Shown here piece after piece: positions 53,741 to 62,553 of a stretch of DNA of 64,000 nt; the first letter of the stretch is position 1; each line of letters starts with the position of its first letter. The position numbers were made by a program, and so were the translations under genes. This DNA comes from Betaproteobacteria bacterium (GTDB taxonomy: Bacteria > Pseudomonadota > Gammaproteobacteria > Burkholderiales > Casimicrobiaceae): positions 62,001 through 126,000 of the forward strand of contig JAAFJA010000004.1 in NCBI GenBank assembly GCA_013298765.1, given 5' to 3'. The notes below the pieces were generated by a model. The model had not been told where the DNA came from and did no database searches. It saw only the letters and a list, made by a program, of their open reading frames with translations.

Positions 53741-54357
53741 ACCTGGTCTCCGCGTGCGCGTCGTGCTTCGATCGCTGCCGGACGCGACCAGCAGCGATTG
53801 AGCCAGGCTTTGAATGCGGGCTTATCCGGCATGTCAATCCCCAGCGCGCGGTAGCAAATTGCGGCAACGTTGAGATCCGCAACGGTGAAGCGGTTACCAA
53901 TCAAAAATTGCCGCGAGCTGAGCACTTTATCCAAAACATCGAGCCGCTTGAGCGCCTTCGCGAGCGACTCTTTGGCGAAATCTGGGCGGCGTTCTGCTTC
54001 GGGCAAAAACATCGTGTGATAGGCCCAGTTTCCGAGATCGGTTTCAACACTGGTCGCCGCCCAGAGCGACCACTGCGCGAGCTGGCCGCGCTCTTCGGCC
54101 GTTTTTGCAGAGAGCTCGCTCGGGAATTTTTCCGCGAGGAAAAGATTGATCGCGAGCGATTCGAAGAGCGGTGTGCCGTCCACCAAAATCATCGGAATCG
54201 CGCCGTTCGGATTCCAATCGATGTAAGGCGGCTTTTTGAGCGCGGGATCGGTGTAGTGAATCGCGTCATGCTCGTACGCGAGACCGAGTTCTTTGAGCAT
54301 CCAAATGTTGCGAACCGCGCGCGATGCGGCAACACCAATGAGTTTGATTTCAGACAT
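53737..54357 (-). CDS. Glutathione S-transferase family protein
   Basis: A 206-residue protein with an N-terminal thioredoxin-like domain. It contains IKLIGVAASRAVRNIWMLKEL, where Ser9 is the likely glutathione-activating residue, and the cis-Pro region NGAIPMILVDG followed by LFESLAINLFLAEKF. The helical domain shows FLIGNRFTVADLNVAA, the N-capping box of GSTs. It probably conjugates or reduces an electrophilic compound; the substrate is unknown. It is the upstream partner of the mutarotase gene (4-nt overlap). A copy of the dispersed repeat lies between it and the upstream SDR gene. Confidence 0.93.
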   Translation of the reverse strand: MSEIKLIGVAASRAVRNIWMLKELGLAYEHDAIHYTDPALKKPPYIDWNPNGAIPMILVDGTPLFESLAINLFLAEKFPSELSAKTAEERGQLAQWSLWAATSVETDLGNWAYHTMFLPEAERRPDFAKESLAKALKRLDVLDKVLSSRQFLIGNRFTVADLNVAAICYRALGIDMPDKPAFKAWLNRCWSRPAAIEARRARGDQV

Positions 54358-54439
54358 CGGCTTCTCCAGATAATCGACGTTTTCGTTAGGGCTAGAACAC
54401 TATTTTTTATTTAATAGGTTAAATTACTTATCGCCCTCT

Positions 54440-54472
54440 CACCCTTATTAAATCGGGTGATCAGTAAAATTG
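54440..54472 (-). repeat. Dispersed 3'-end repeat, copy E
   Basis: Read on the minus strand, directly after the SDR stop codon: GATCACCCGATTTAATAAGGG then TGAGAGGGCGATAAG. The first box is CCC-GATTTAATAAGGG, close to copy B1 (CCC-AATTAGATAAGGG). The ATAGCTT box is only recognisable as GATAAG. It sits between two minus-strand genes, again on the 3' side of the upstream gene. Confidence 0.45.
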
Positions 54473-55234
54473 TCAAGCAATTCCACCATCCACAATGAAT
54501 GACTGTCCAGCGCACGCACGGGCGTCGTCGCTGGCGAGGAAGAGCGTCATCGCCGTCACGTCTTCGGAAAGCAGCCGGAATTTCAGCGCCTGGTTATCCA
54601 AGAAGTCCTGCTCGAGCTGGGGCGTCACCACTTGCGACATTTGTTTGTCCGTCTTCACCGCGCCGGGAACCACCGAGACCACGCGAATGCCACGCGGACC
54701 GAGCTCTTGCGCAAGCGTTCGGGTGAGGCCGTTGATCGCCGCTTTCGCCGTCGTGTAGCTCACAAATCCTTTGCGCCGCCGCATCCAGCTGACCGAGCCC
54801 ATGGTGATGATCACGCCACCCGAACCCATCGTGCGTGCGGCCGCTTGCGCGCCAAACACTTGTGGCCGCAAGTTGATTGCTTGGTTGTTATCCCAGTATT
54901 CAGGCGTCAGCTCATCGAAGGCGTGGCGAACGTCGTTGGCGGCATTGCCGATGTAGACATCGAGCTTGCCACCCAAGACATCAGCCGCCGTGGTGATGGT
55001 CTTTTGTAAAGCCTCTACATCACGAATGTCGCAATGCCAGTAGCGCAGGCGATCACGCGCGTTGAGCCGCTGACGCAGCGCGTTCGCCGCATCATCATCA
55101 ATGTCCAAAAATCCTACGACCGCGCCTTGCGCGACAAACTCGCTCACAAGCGAGGCGCCGATGCCAGTTGCGCCACCGGTGACAAACACGGCACGTCCGC
55201 GCAGCGAGGGATAGATGTTCGAAAGCGTTGTCAT
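54473..55234 (-). CDS. SDR-family oxidoreductase
   Basis: A 253-residue classical SDR. It shows VTGGATGIGASLV (18-30), a LDIDDD segment that favours NAD over NADP, and GNAAND in place of the usual NNAG. The catalytic residues lie in ITMGSVSW and the YTTAK motif, which gives the Tyr and Lys. The sequence resembles dehydrogenases of sugars or sugar acids annotated near aldose metabolism genes, but the substrate is unknown. The group SDR, GST, mutarotase runs on the minus strand; the copy E repeat separates SDR from GST, so they may or may not share a transcript. Confidence 0.9.
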   Translation of the reverse strand: MTTLSNIYPSLRGRAVFVTGGATGIGASLVSEFVAQGAVVGFLDIDDDAANALRQRLNARDRLRYWHCDIRDVEALQKTITTAADVLGGKLDVYIGNAANDVRHAFDELTPEYWDNNQAINLRPQVFGAQAAARTMGSGGVIITMGSVSWMRRRKGFVSYTTAKAAINGLTRTLAQELGPRGIRVVSVVPGAVKTDKQMSQVVTPQLEQDFLDNQALKFRLLSEDVTAMTLFLASDDARACAGQSFIVDGGIA

Positions 55235-55333
55235 CGCGCAAGTTTAGCGCGCGAAGAATGGATCGGCAGACGAGTGGGCGCTGAGTCTCTCAGCGCCTTT
55301 CGTCTTCTCGCGCCCAGTTTGGCGAAACCGCAA

Positions 55334-58300
55334 CTACGGCAGCGCTAGGCCACAGCGTGTAATCAAGTATTGCTTAATGCCTTCCGTTGCGCCGCCCGGG
55401 GTCGGTTGGTCCCAGAATTGGCGCTGCGACCCTGCCGAGATAAGCCCATCGGTCACGCTCACGCCGGTCAAGCCGCTAAGCGCTCGCGAGAGCAGCAACG
55501 CGTCGCGCTCGTCAACCACGCCATCTAAATTCAAATCGTAACGGCGCTCGGTTAATCGAGGCACGATGTAGGCGTTGATCGCTGAATCGGTCACGCGCGT
55601 ACCAGCAGGGTTGTATGCGCCAGCGGTCAAGGGAGCTCCAGTAAGCCCCATGATTCGCCGGGTGACCACTAGCGCGTCGGTGGTCGCGCGAACATTGTTG
55701 TCGCCATCGGCGTCGTAGCGGCAGGTAACGGTAAAGCGCGCGCTGGCCGATTGTGCGCCAGTCATTGTCACTGCACATGTCGCGTTCGAACTGTTTGCCG
55801 CGCTGGCGCAGCCAGCAGGGCTTTGCCAACCCACAAACTCTCCGTCATTGGCAGTGTTCACCTGACGCGTTAGGGTGACGGTGGAGCCGTCTGCAAAATT
55901 CGCAGAGCACGTGCCAGGGCAATTGATACCTGCGGGAGACGAAACGACGCTGCCGAAACTCGGGCCTAAGACATTCACCGTTAGCGCGCTGGCTGCCTGA
56001 GTAGTAATCACGGAAGAGTTTGCGTTATTGCCAGAGTTGGACTCCCCAGCAACTTGCACCGTGGCCGTGTTAGTGATTGTCGAGGGCGCATTCGTGGCGA
56101 TGTTTGCATTCAGCGTGATCACCGAGTTAGCACCCGCCGCAAGCGGCGTGGAGCGAGAACACGATACCGGCTGCGCATTCGTGCAAGTCCAATCGGTATC
56201 ACCACTCACGGAGGTCACGGTCAATCCGGTAGGAATCGTGTCCTGCATGGTGATCGAGCCCGAGGTTGGGCCGTTGCTGCCGTTGGTCACGGTGATTAAG
56301 TAGGTGACCGTGCCGCCCCTCAGGAATACGGATCCCTGCGCCACTTTTGTGACGGTGAGATCCGGCGCGACAGCCGCTAAGCTGATGACGGAAGAGTTAG
56401 CGTTGTTGCCTGTATTGGACTCCCCAGCAACTTGCACCGTGGCCGTGTTGGTGATGCTGAGGGGCGCATTCGCTGCGATGTTTGCGGCGAGCGTAATCAC
56501 TGAGCTTCCGCCCGCAGGGATCGCCGTGCTACGGGTGCAAGAGACGGGCTGCGCGTTGGTGCACGTCCAATTGGCACCCGCCACTGACGTGACCACGAGA
56601 CCCGTCGGGATCGTATCTTGCATCGTAATCGTGCCCGTTGTCGCGCCGTTGCCGCCATTGGTGACCGTGATCAGGTAGGTGACCGTGCCGCCTTGCTGGA
56701 ACGGACCGCCCTGCGCGACTTTTGTGACGGTCAAGTCAGGCGCGACGGCGGTTACGCCGATTAAGGAGGAGTTAGCGTTATTGCCTGTGTTGGACTCCCC
56801 AGCAACTTGTACCGTGGCCGTGTTGAGGATGGTGGAGGGTGCATTCGCTGCGATGTTTGCGGCGAGCGTGATCACCGAGCTTCCGCCCGCCGGGATCGCC
56901 GTGCTGCGGGTGCAAGAGACAGGCTGCGCGTTGATGCACGTCCAATTGGTACCCGCCACTGACGTCACCACGAGACCCGTCGGGATCGTGTCTAGCATCG
57001 TAATCGTGCCGGAAGTCGCGCCGTTGCCGCTATTGGTAGCCGTGATCTGGTAGGTGACGGTGCCGCCTTGCTGGAACGGACCACCCTGCGCGACTTTTGT
57101 GACGGTGAGATCCGGTGCGATGGCGGTTACGCTGATGATTGAAGAACCTGAGTTGTTGCTCGAGTTGGACTCCCCGGCAACTTGCACCGTGGCAGTGTTC
57201 GTGATGGTGAGGGGCGCATTCGCTGCGATGTTTGCGGCGAGCGTAATTACCGAATTTGTGCCAGCGAGAATTGGCGTGCTTCGTGTGCAAGAGACGGGCT
57301 GCGCGTTGGTGCACGTCCAATTGGTACCCGCCACTGAGGTGACCACCAGGCCCGTCGGGATCGTGTCTTGCATCGTAATCGTGCCCGTTGTCGCACCGTT
57401 GCCGCTATTGGTGACCGTGATCTGGTAGGTGACCGTGCCGCCTTGCTGGAACGGACCAACCTGCGCGATTTTTGCGACGGTCAGATCTGGAGTTGCAACA
57501 ATAATTGTGGAATCGTTTGCGCTTGCTCCCAGCGCGCCGCCGCCAGAGACATTCACAGAATTCACGAGCGGTGAGGTCGCATTGGCTGCGACGTCCACGG
57601 TTACCGTAATCGGTGGCAACGTGCCGCCAGCGGAAAGCGCCGCGCTGGTCGTGCAAGTGCGTGACGCGACAGTGCACGTCCAGCCGCTGCCCGACATGCC
57701 AGTGACGGTTAGGCCAATCGGTGGTGTGTCAACGACCGTAATGGTTCCGGAAGTAGTGCCTGGACCGCTGCTGCCGACTGTGACGGTGTACTGCGCTCCA
57801 ACTTGTCCCTGGGTGAAATTTCCGACGTGCGTTTTCGAGATCGTGAGTTGCGGCGGGGTCATCGTAAGGTTCACGCACCAGCCATTCGTGAGCGATCCGC
57901 CGCCTTGCGCGCCCGCGTTGTCGCTCGTGCTCCAAAGCGTCCATATGCCGTTCGGGTTACTGCTAGCGAACGCAGTGCTAAGCGATGCGGTGGACGCGCT
58001 AAACACGTTGGTGGTCGGTGCAGGCGACGCAAACGAATCCGTCCCGACCTGGAAGTCGCTCGGACGGAACGTGCCAGATGTGAGCGATGTGCTGTCGGGA
58101 AGGCTGCTGCCTGCGGCGCTGTCGAGGATTAGGTTGATACCGGATACCGCGTTACCGCCGCCGACGTCAGACAAGGCGATCAGACTATTGCCATTCGGAC
58201 CGGTGACCATCAGGTCTAGGTCATCTGGGAACTGGTGCGTCAACCCATTGAGTTCGATCGTAACTTTTGAAAGCACGCCCGCCAAGCCACTGGCATTGAT

Positions 58301-60283
58301 CCGCGTTGGATACGGGGATCCTGAACTGCCAACACTATTCGGGAAGGTGATCGGCGTCGCGTTGCAATAACGGCCAGATGACGGATTCGTTGTTGCGGCG
58401 TCGACGTAGTGAAGCGCTTGACCATTGCTAAGTCCAAAGGAGCCCGGCACACCGCTGTAAAACGCGTCGATAAAGTGAGCGCCCTGGCTAAAGTCGGATT
58501 TCGTGAAAGACGCGACGCCATTTGCGCCCACGCTAATTGGGCCGGCAAGCACGGTGTTACCTTCCCTGAAAGTGACCGTCCCTTGTGCGTTCACTGGCAG
58601 ACTGCTCGACGAGTTTGTCACCAGTGCGGAAATCGTCGCCGTCTGCCCCACCGCTGAAGGTGAGGGAGTGACCGAGACCGCCGTCGTCGTTGCCGGATCG
58701 CTTGACGTACCGATAGTGAGGCACCATCCGTTGCCAATTTGGCGAGTACCGGGGGTGCTGGAGCTGGACGAATTGATCGCGTAGAGAGTCCAGGTACCGT
58801 TGGGGCTTGCGCCCGCAAACGTACTACTAAACGTTGACGTGCCATGGGGCGCCGCGCTGTTGTAAGGCGCGGAAGGTGCAGGCGCAACGAAGGTGACCGC
58901 CTGCGTGGTGTTGCCGCTACCAACGCCGAGGTGTCCGGGCCGATAAGTGCCAGACGAAAGCGCCCCGGAATTGGGAAGCGAACTCGCCGCCAGGTCGTCA
59001 AGCTCGATATTGGCACCGGTCGCCGTGCCCGTCGCGCTGGAAACATAGGCGAAAGGAATGAATTTCTGCCCGGTTGGCGAGACAAGCATCATGTTGACAT
59101 CGTCGGTCGCCGGATGGGTCAAGCCCCTCAGATCCAGTACGACGCTTTGGGTGACACCACCGAGCCCCGTCACAAAAACTTTCGACGGGTAGACCGAAGC
59201 AGGCCCGTTGAGAGTTAGCGGAATTGCTATCGTCCCGTTGTTACAAAACGTATTTCCGGTCACTTGGGTTGCGCGGTCGACCACTTGCGTGAGCGATCCA
59301 CTGCTTGCGCCAAATCCGATCCCGCCGTTGTAGTTCGCCGTAATCGTGTTTGAGCCCTCGCTAAGTAGAGGACTTCCCGTCACGGTGTTGAACAGGAACC
59401 CAGCCTGCCCCGAGGCGTTCACGGGCACGTTAGTCGCTAGGGCCTGCGCACCCCGGAAAAAACTGACCGTGCCGTTGGTTACCGGATTCCCCGCAGCAGT
59501 GACAGTTGCCGTGATAGTGCCCGAGCTGTTACCTGATAGAGGGATCAAAACTGGATTAGCGTTGCTCGTAAGCGAGGTGGTGGTGGCTGTAGTAGGGACT
59601 GTTGTTTCAAAAAGTAGATCCCAGCTTGAAAGTGAGCCGACGGTCGTCTCGGTGATAGTGCTCTGGACAATGATGTAGAGATTCCAAGAACCGTTCGGGT
59701 CGAGACCTGCGAAGCGGGACTGGAAGGTCTCAGCCCCTTGGGGAGAAGCGGCGTTCAGGGCCGAAGACTGGACGGTGGCGGGACTCGGCCAAGTTGTTGA
59801 ACTGCTGCTGTAGCTCTTAGGACGGAAGGTTCCCGAAGACACACTCGATGTCTGCGGCAAGTCGATCAAAGCAGCGTCAGAGAGAGTGATCGTCGCATTG
59901 CTTACGCTTGTGACCGCGTTGGGGCCGATATCACTCCAAAAAACAAAGGCTGCTCCGTTGGGAGCAACCAGAGCCATTTTCATAGGGAAGACCGAAGTCC
60001 GAGTTAGGCCATTCAAGCGCAACCTCACGCCTGAGCTAGTGCTTGCGATAGTGCCAGGTAGTCCAGTCACCAAGTTCGTTGACGGATACGTCGTCACCCT
60101 CTGAACCGGTTGAAAAAAACTGGTGGACGCATCCAAGTTCGCCGAGCCGCCGGTGCAAACGAAATTTGGATAGGCCCCAGAGCAAGCGGCAAATGCAGCG
60201 GAAGAAGTCAACATCGCGCAGAAGAGCGCAATCACCCATTGGCAAGCAGCGCGGCGAACCGCGGCGCAAAGTTCTTTCATCAT
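55334..60283 (-). CDS. Giant exported adhesin-like protein: P-domains, Ig-like, DUF11 repeats, dockerin-like tail
   Basis: About 1,649 residues. Two adjacent ATGs at 60283 and 60280 follow a GGGGGA ribosome binding site; the second has better spacing. After a signal peptide (ending SAAFA-A) come three proprotein-convertase P-like domains, each with a LNGLT or LRGLTH start, a LV-PNG or VTGPNG loop, a SGTFRP segment and FA--NPNG-W-L. Two Ig-like (Big-type) domains lie between them. Five DUF11 repeats of about 125 residues follow, then a Gly/Cys domain (GINCPGTCSANFADGSTVTL) and a tail with two EF-hand-like units (DADGDNNVRATTDALVVTR; DLNLDGVVDERDALLLSR). All parts suggest a surface or secreted protein. 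It stands alone on the minus strand. Confidence 0.85.
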   Translation of the reverse strand: MMKELCAAVRRAACQWVIALFCAMLTSSAAFAACSGAYPNFVCTGGSANLDASTSFFQPVQRVTTYPSTNLVTGLPGTIASTSSGVRLRLNGLTRTSVFPMKMALVAPNGAAFVFWSDIGPNAVTSVSNATITLSDAALIDLPQTSSVSSGTFRPKSYSSSSTTWPSPATVQSSALNAASPQGAETFQSRFAGLDPNGSWNLYIIVQSTITETTVGSLSSWDLLFETTVPTTATTTSLTSNANPVLIPLSGNSSGTITATVTAAGNPVTNGTVSFFRGAQALATNVPVNASGQAGFLFNTVTGSPLLSEGSNTITANYNGGIGFGASSGSLTQVVDRATQVTGNTFCNNGTIAIPLTLNGPASVYPSKVFVTGLGGVTQSVVLDLRGLTHPATDDVNMMLVSPTGQKFIPFAYVSSATGTATGANIELDDLAASSLPNSGALSSGTYRPGHLGVGSGNTTQAVTFVAPAPSAPYNSAAPHGTSTFSSTFAGASPNGTWTLYAINSSSSSTPGTRQIGNGWCLTIGTSSDPATTTAVSVTPSPSAVGQTATISALVTNSSSSLPVNAQGTVTFREGNTVLAGPISVGANGVASFTKSDFSQGAHFIDAFYSGVPGSFGLSNGQALHYVDAATTNPSSGRYCNATPITFPNSVGSSGSPYPTRINASGLAGVLSKVTIELNGLTHQFPDDLDLMVTGPNGNSLIALSDVGGGNAVSGINLILDSAAGSSLPDSTSLTSGTFRPSDFQVGTDSFASPAPTTNVFSASTASLSTAFASSNPNGIWTLWSTSDNAGAQGGGSLTNGWCVNLTMTPPQLTISKTHVGNFTQGQVGAQYTVTVGSSGPGTTSGTITVVDTPPIGLTVTGMSGSGWTCTVASRTCTTSAALSAGGTLPPITVTVDVAANATSPLVNSVNVSGGGALGASANDSTIIVATPDLTVAKIAQVGPFQQGGTVTYQITVTNSGNGATTGTITMQDTIPTGLVVTSVAGTNWTCTNAQPVSCTRSTPILAGTNSVITLAANIAANAPLTITNTATVQVAGESNSSNNSGSSIISVTAIAPDLTVTKVAQGGPFQQGGTVTYQITATNSGNGATSGTITMLDTIPTGLVVTSVAGTNWTCINAQPVSCTRSTAIPAGGSSVITLAANIAANAPSTILNTATVQVAGESNTGNNANSSLIGVTAVAPDLTVTKVAQGGPFQQGGTVTYLITVTNGGNGATTGTITMQDTIPTGLVVTSVAGANWTCTNAQPVSCTRSTAIPAGGSSVITLAANIAANAPLSITNTATVQVAGESNTGNNANSSVISLAAVAPDLTVTKVAQGSVFLRGGTVTYLITVTNGSNGPTSGSITMQDTIPTGLTVTSVSGDTDWTCTNAQPVSCSRSTPLAAGANSVITLNANIATNAPSTITNTATVQVAGESNSGNNANSSVITTQAASALTVNVLGPSFGSVVSSPAGINCPGTCSANFADGSTVTLTRQVNTANDGEFVGWQSPAGCASAANSSNATCAVTMTGAQSASARFTVTCRYDADGDNNVRATTDALVVTRRIMGLTGAPLTAGAYNPAGTRVTDSAINAYIVPRLTERRYDLNLDGVVDERDALLLSRALSGLTGVSVTDGLISAGSQRQFWDQPTPGGATEGIKQYLITRCGLALP
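55929..57428 (-). repeat. 375-bp tandem repeats encoding DUF11 modules
   Basis: Units 56304-56678, 56679-57053 and 57054-57428 are exactly 375 bp each and nearly identical in sequence. Each encodes DLTV-K-AQ-GPFQQGGTVTY, ITM-DTIPTGLVVTSVAG and a SNTATVQVAGESN-like end. A diverged unit lies on the 3' side of the gene (55929-56303) and a more distant one begins beyond 57429. Open frames on the opposite strand of each unit are by-products of the repeat. Confidence 0.88.
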
Positions 60284-60701
60284 AGGTCCCCCGATGTTTC
60301 CTAGCCGAAAATCATATTCATTCTTGATGGGAAACTCCAGCTCTGGCAAAAAGGAATCGTGTGATGCGCTGAGCAAGTTGCATTCGATAGGTTTCTTCGG
60401 GCTAGGCTGGCACTGCCCGATTCGCCTGGCAGGCAGAAAGCAGCGGCAGCTACCTAACCTACGAAACGTGGTTCCAGAACTCCCGGCTCATGCGGCGCTT
60501 CAATTCTGACGGCGAAGATGCCCCCAGCTTCCGGGGTCGCCGCAATCTGCGCCTCGCTCATCCGAATTCGGCCGGTCACGATCTGTAGCGGTTGCGTAGA
60601 TCGTCACCGCCAAACGTACCGCGTCTTGAGCACGAAACGGGAAGCTCGATCACTCCCAGCACTTCGCCCGACGGCGAAATCCTTTCAATACGCTAACGAT
60701 G
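60284..60701. other. Spacer upstream of the giant exported protein
   Basis: About 420 bases between the start of the giant protein and the 3' end of the MarR-type regulator, both on the minus strand. It must hold the promoter of the large gene; I could not identify convincing -35/-10 boxes. No gene, hairpin or known repeat was seen. Confidence 0.4.
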
Positions 60702-61202
60702 TCAGCGCGCCAGTCGATCCAGCGCGGCATTGAACCGGTCAAGTGCGTTGTGCAGCGCTTCAATCTCCTCCTGCCCGATATCGCGCACGATGCGAGCATA
60801 GGTCGCCTCTACGTCACGGCTTACTTTGCGATGCAGCGCACGCCCCGCTGCGGTAAGTCGAACGACGCTGCGTCGCTGATCGCCTAAATGGGCGACGCGC
60901 TCAATCCATTCAAGATCTTCCATACGGCTCAAAATTCCAGTGAGACTGGGCTTGAGAATCACACAGCGCTTAGTCAACTCACCCGGTTCCATGTCGCCAT
61001 TGGCCGCAAGCGCGCGCATTACGCGCCACTGCTGCTCTGTAAGACTGTGGTGCGTCAGCAATGGCCGAAAGTGAAGCATGAAGCGCTCGCGGCTCGCGAG
61101 CAGCTCTAAGGCCAGGTGCCTCCGATGAGTGCTAAGCGTTGCACTTGCGGGCGTTCCCGAAGCCACATCACCCTCGCAGTTGTTGGCTGGACTGGATTTC
61201 AT
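60702..61202 (-). CDS. MarR-family regulator, HpaR-like
   Basis: A 166-residue winged-helix regulator. The DNA-binding part reads SLTEQQWRVMRALAANGDMEP, GELTKRCVILKPSLTGILSRM and the wing DQRRSVVRLTAAGRALH. The combination LTEQQWRV and SLTGIL is close to HpaR, the repressor of homoprotocatechuate (4-hydroxyphenylacetate) degradation. HpaR-like proteins release DNA when bound by the aromatic acid. It is divergent from the Bug receptor and aldehyde dehydrogenase genes. The 121-nt spacer holds a perfect inverted repeat of the MarR type (61240-61255), so it probably represses both directions. Confidence 0.88.
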   Translation of the reverse strand: MKSSPANNCEGDVASGTPASATLSTHRRHLALELLASRERFMLHFRPLLTHHSLTEQQWRVMRALAANGDMEPGELTKRCVILKPSLTGILSRMEDLEWIERVAHLGDQRRSVVRLTAAGRALHRKVSRDVEATYARIVRDIGQEEIEALHNALDRFNAALDRLAR

Positions 61203-61218
61203 TGTTCGCGGATGTTAA

Positions 61219-61255
61219 TTGACTTCAATCATCGCAATTAGTTAACATATTAACT
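61219..61255 (+). promoter_or_regulatory. Promoter with overlapping MarR-type operator
   Basis: A possible promoter reads TTGACT (61219-61224), 18 nt, TAACAT (61243-61248), pointing towards the Bug receptor gene. The inverted repeat AGTTAA-CATA-TTAACT (61240-61255) covers the -10 region, with CAA and TTG extending the symmetry outwards. Binding here would block RNA polymerase. The nearest regulator gene is the divergent HpaR-like one. Confidence 0.65.
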
Positions 61256-61323
61256 TGCTGCCGCATTGATAACGCTGGATACAAACCGCAGACGGCACAT
61301 CCAATCATCCAAAGGAGAACACT

Positions 61324-62316
61324 ATGTCAGTAGACCGTCGGCAGTTCATTCAGGGTAGTTTGTTGCTTTCCGCGCTTTCATCGTGTGGACTTTCCATCAC
61401 CGCTCACGCACAGACTGTCGACACGCTCAAGGTGGTGACAGGATTTGCGCCAGGCGGAACATCCGACACCACGTGTCGGCGGCTCGCAGAGAAGTTGCGC
61501 GGCAGCTATGCGAAGAACACGGTGGTTGAGAACCGTACGGGTGCAGGCGGCCAAATCGTGATCCAGTCGCTAAAAACAGCGCCCGCCGACGGTACGACGC
61601 TGATGCAAACGCCGATGTCGATGTTGGGGATCTATCCTCACATTTACAAAAAGTTAGCCTACGATCCCGTCAATGATGTGATGCCGGTTTCGCTTGCTGC
61701 GGTCTTTGATTTTGGGCTGGCGGTTGGCCCTGCGGTGCCTGCAAGCGTGACCAACGTCAACGAATTCGTGGCTTGGTGTAAGGCCAATCCGACCATGGCA
61801 AATTTCGGCTCTCCGGCCGCCGGCTCTGTGCCACATTTCATCGGCGCACTGCTCGGGCGCGCTACTGGTGTCGATCTTAAGCATGCCCCCTATCGCGGGT
61901 CGCAACCTGCTTTGCTGGAGATGATCGGCGGTAACTTGGCGGCAGTGTCTGCGCCCGTGGGCGATATCTTGCAACACGTGGCAGGCGGGAAGGCGCGCTT
62001 ACTCGCGACATCCGGCGCGAAGCGAAACAAATTTGCACCGAGCATCGCAACCTATACGGAACAGGGCTTGAAAGACTTCGCTTTCAGTGAATGGTTTGGT
62101 CTCTACACCGTTGCTAAAACGCCTGCAGACATCCTGCAAAAAATGAATGCGGCGTGCCGCGAAGCGATCGCTTCTACCGAATTCACCGACGGACTCGCTA
62201 CATTTGGGCTCGAAGCTAGGGGATCCACTCCGGAGGAGCTGGCCGCGATGCTTCGATCAGACACCGAGCGTTGGGGACGACTGGTAAAAACCATTGGATT
62301 CTCAGCCGACGCATAG
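61324..62316 (+). CDS. Bug-family solute-binding receptor (tripartite tricarboxylate transporter type)
   Basis: A 330-residue periplasmic receptor. The N-terminus VDRRQFIQGSLLLSAL has the twin-arginine pattern, ending before TVDTLKVV (cleavage near AHA-Q), so export by Tat is likely. VVTGFAPGGTSDTTCRRLAEKL and GAGGQIVIQSLKTAPADGTTL are the Bug signatures for ligand carboxylate binding. Hundreds of such receptors occur in Burkholderiales, each binding a small carboxylate; most have no dedicated membrane partner nearby, as here. The position between an HpaR-like regulator and a semialdehyde dehydrogenase suggests an aromatic acid ligand such as hydroxyphenylacetate. An AAAGGAG ribosome binding site precedes the ATG. 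Confidence 0.93.
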   Translation: MSVDRRQFIQGSLLLSALSSCGLSITAHAQTVDTLKVVTGFAPGGTSDTTCRRLAEKLRGSYAKNTVVENRTGAGGQIVIQSLKTAPADGTTLMQTPMSMLGIYPHIYKKLAYDPVNDVMPVSLAAVFDFGLAVGPAVPASVTNVNEFVAWCKANPTMANFGSPAAGSVPHFIGALLGRATGVDLKHAPYRGSQPALLEMIGGNLAAVSAPVGDILQHVAGGKARLLATSGAKRNKFAPSIATYTEQGLKDFAFSEWFGLYTVAKTPADILQKMNAACREAIASTEFTDGLATFGLEARGSTPEELAAMLRSDTERWGRLVKTIGFSADA

Positions 62317-62553
62317 GTTGGGATGCGACGCGGCAGTGCGAATTTCGCTAGCTTCGCAGACGCGAGAGTTTGTATCTACAACACCTCTAGCGTGCAATGC
62401 TTCGCTCCGTCGTGCGCGGCGGCGGAGATTTAGGTTGCTGCGACGAATTCAGCCAGCCCTTTACTGTGCTGTGTACGCACGCAACGCGAAGCGTGAAGGA
62501 AAGTGCGCGTTCAAAACGCGAGAGATGATTTACCGAAGGAAAGGCTCGGCTCC

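Noticed and set aside
56304-57428. Three consecutive 124-codon open frames on the plus strand
   Set aside because: They are exact antisense images of the 375-bp DUF11 repeats. The repeat length divisible by three and the stop-poor antisense frame explain them; there is no ribosome binding site or family resemblance.
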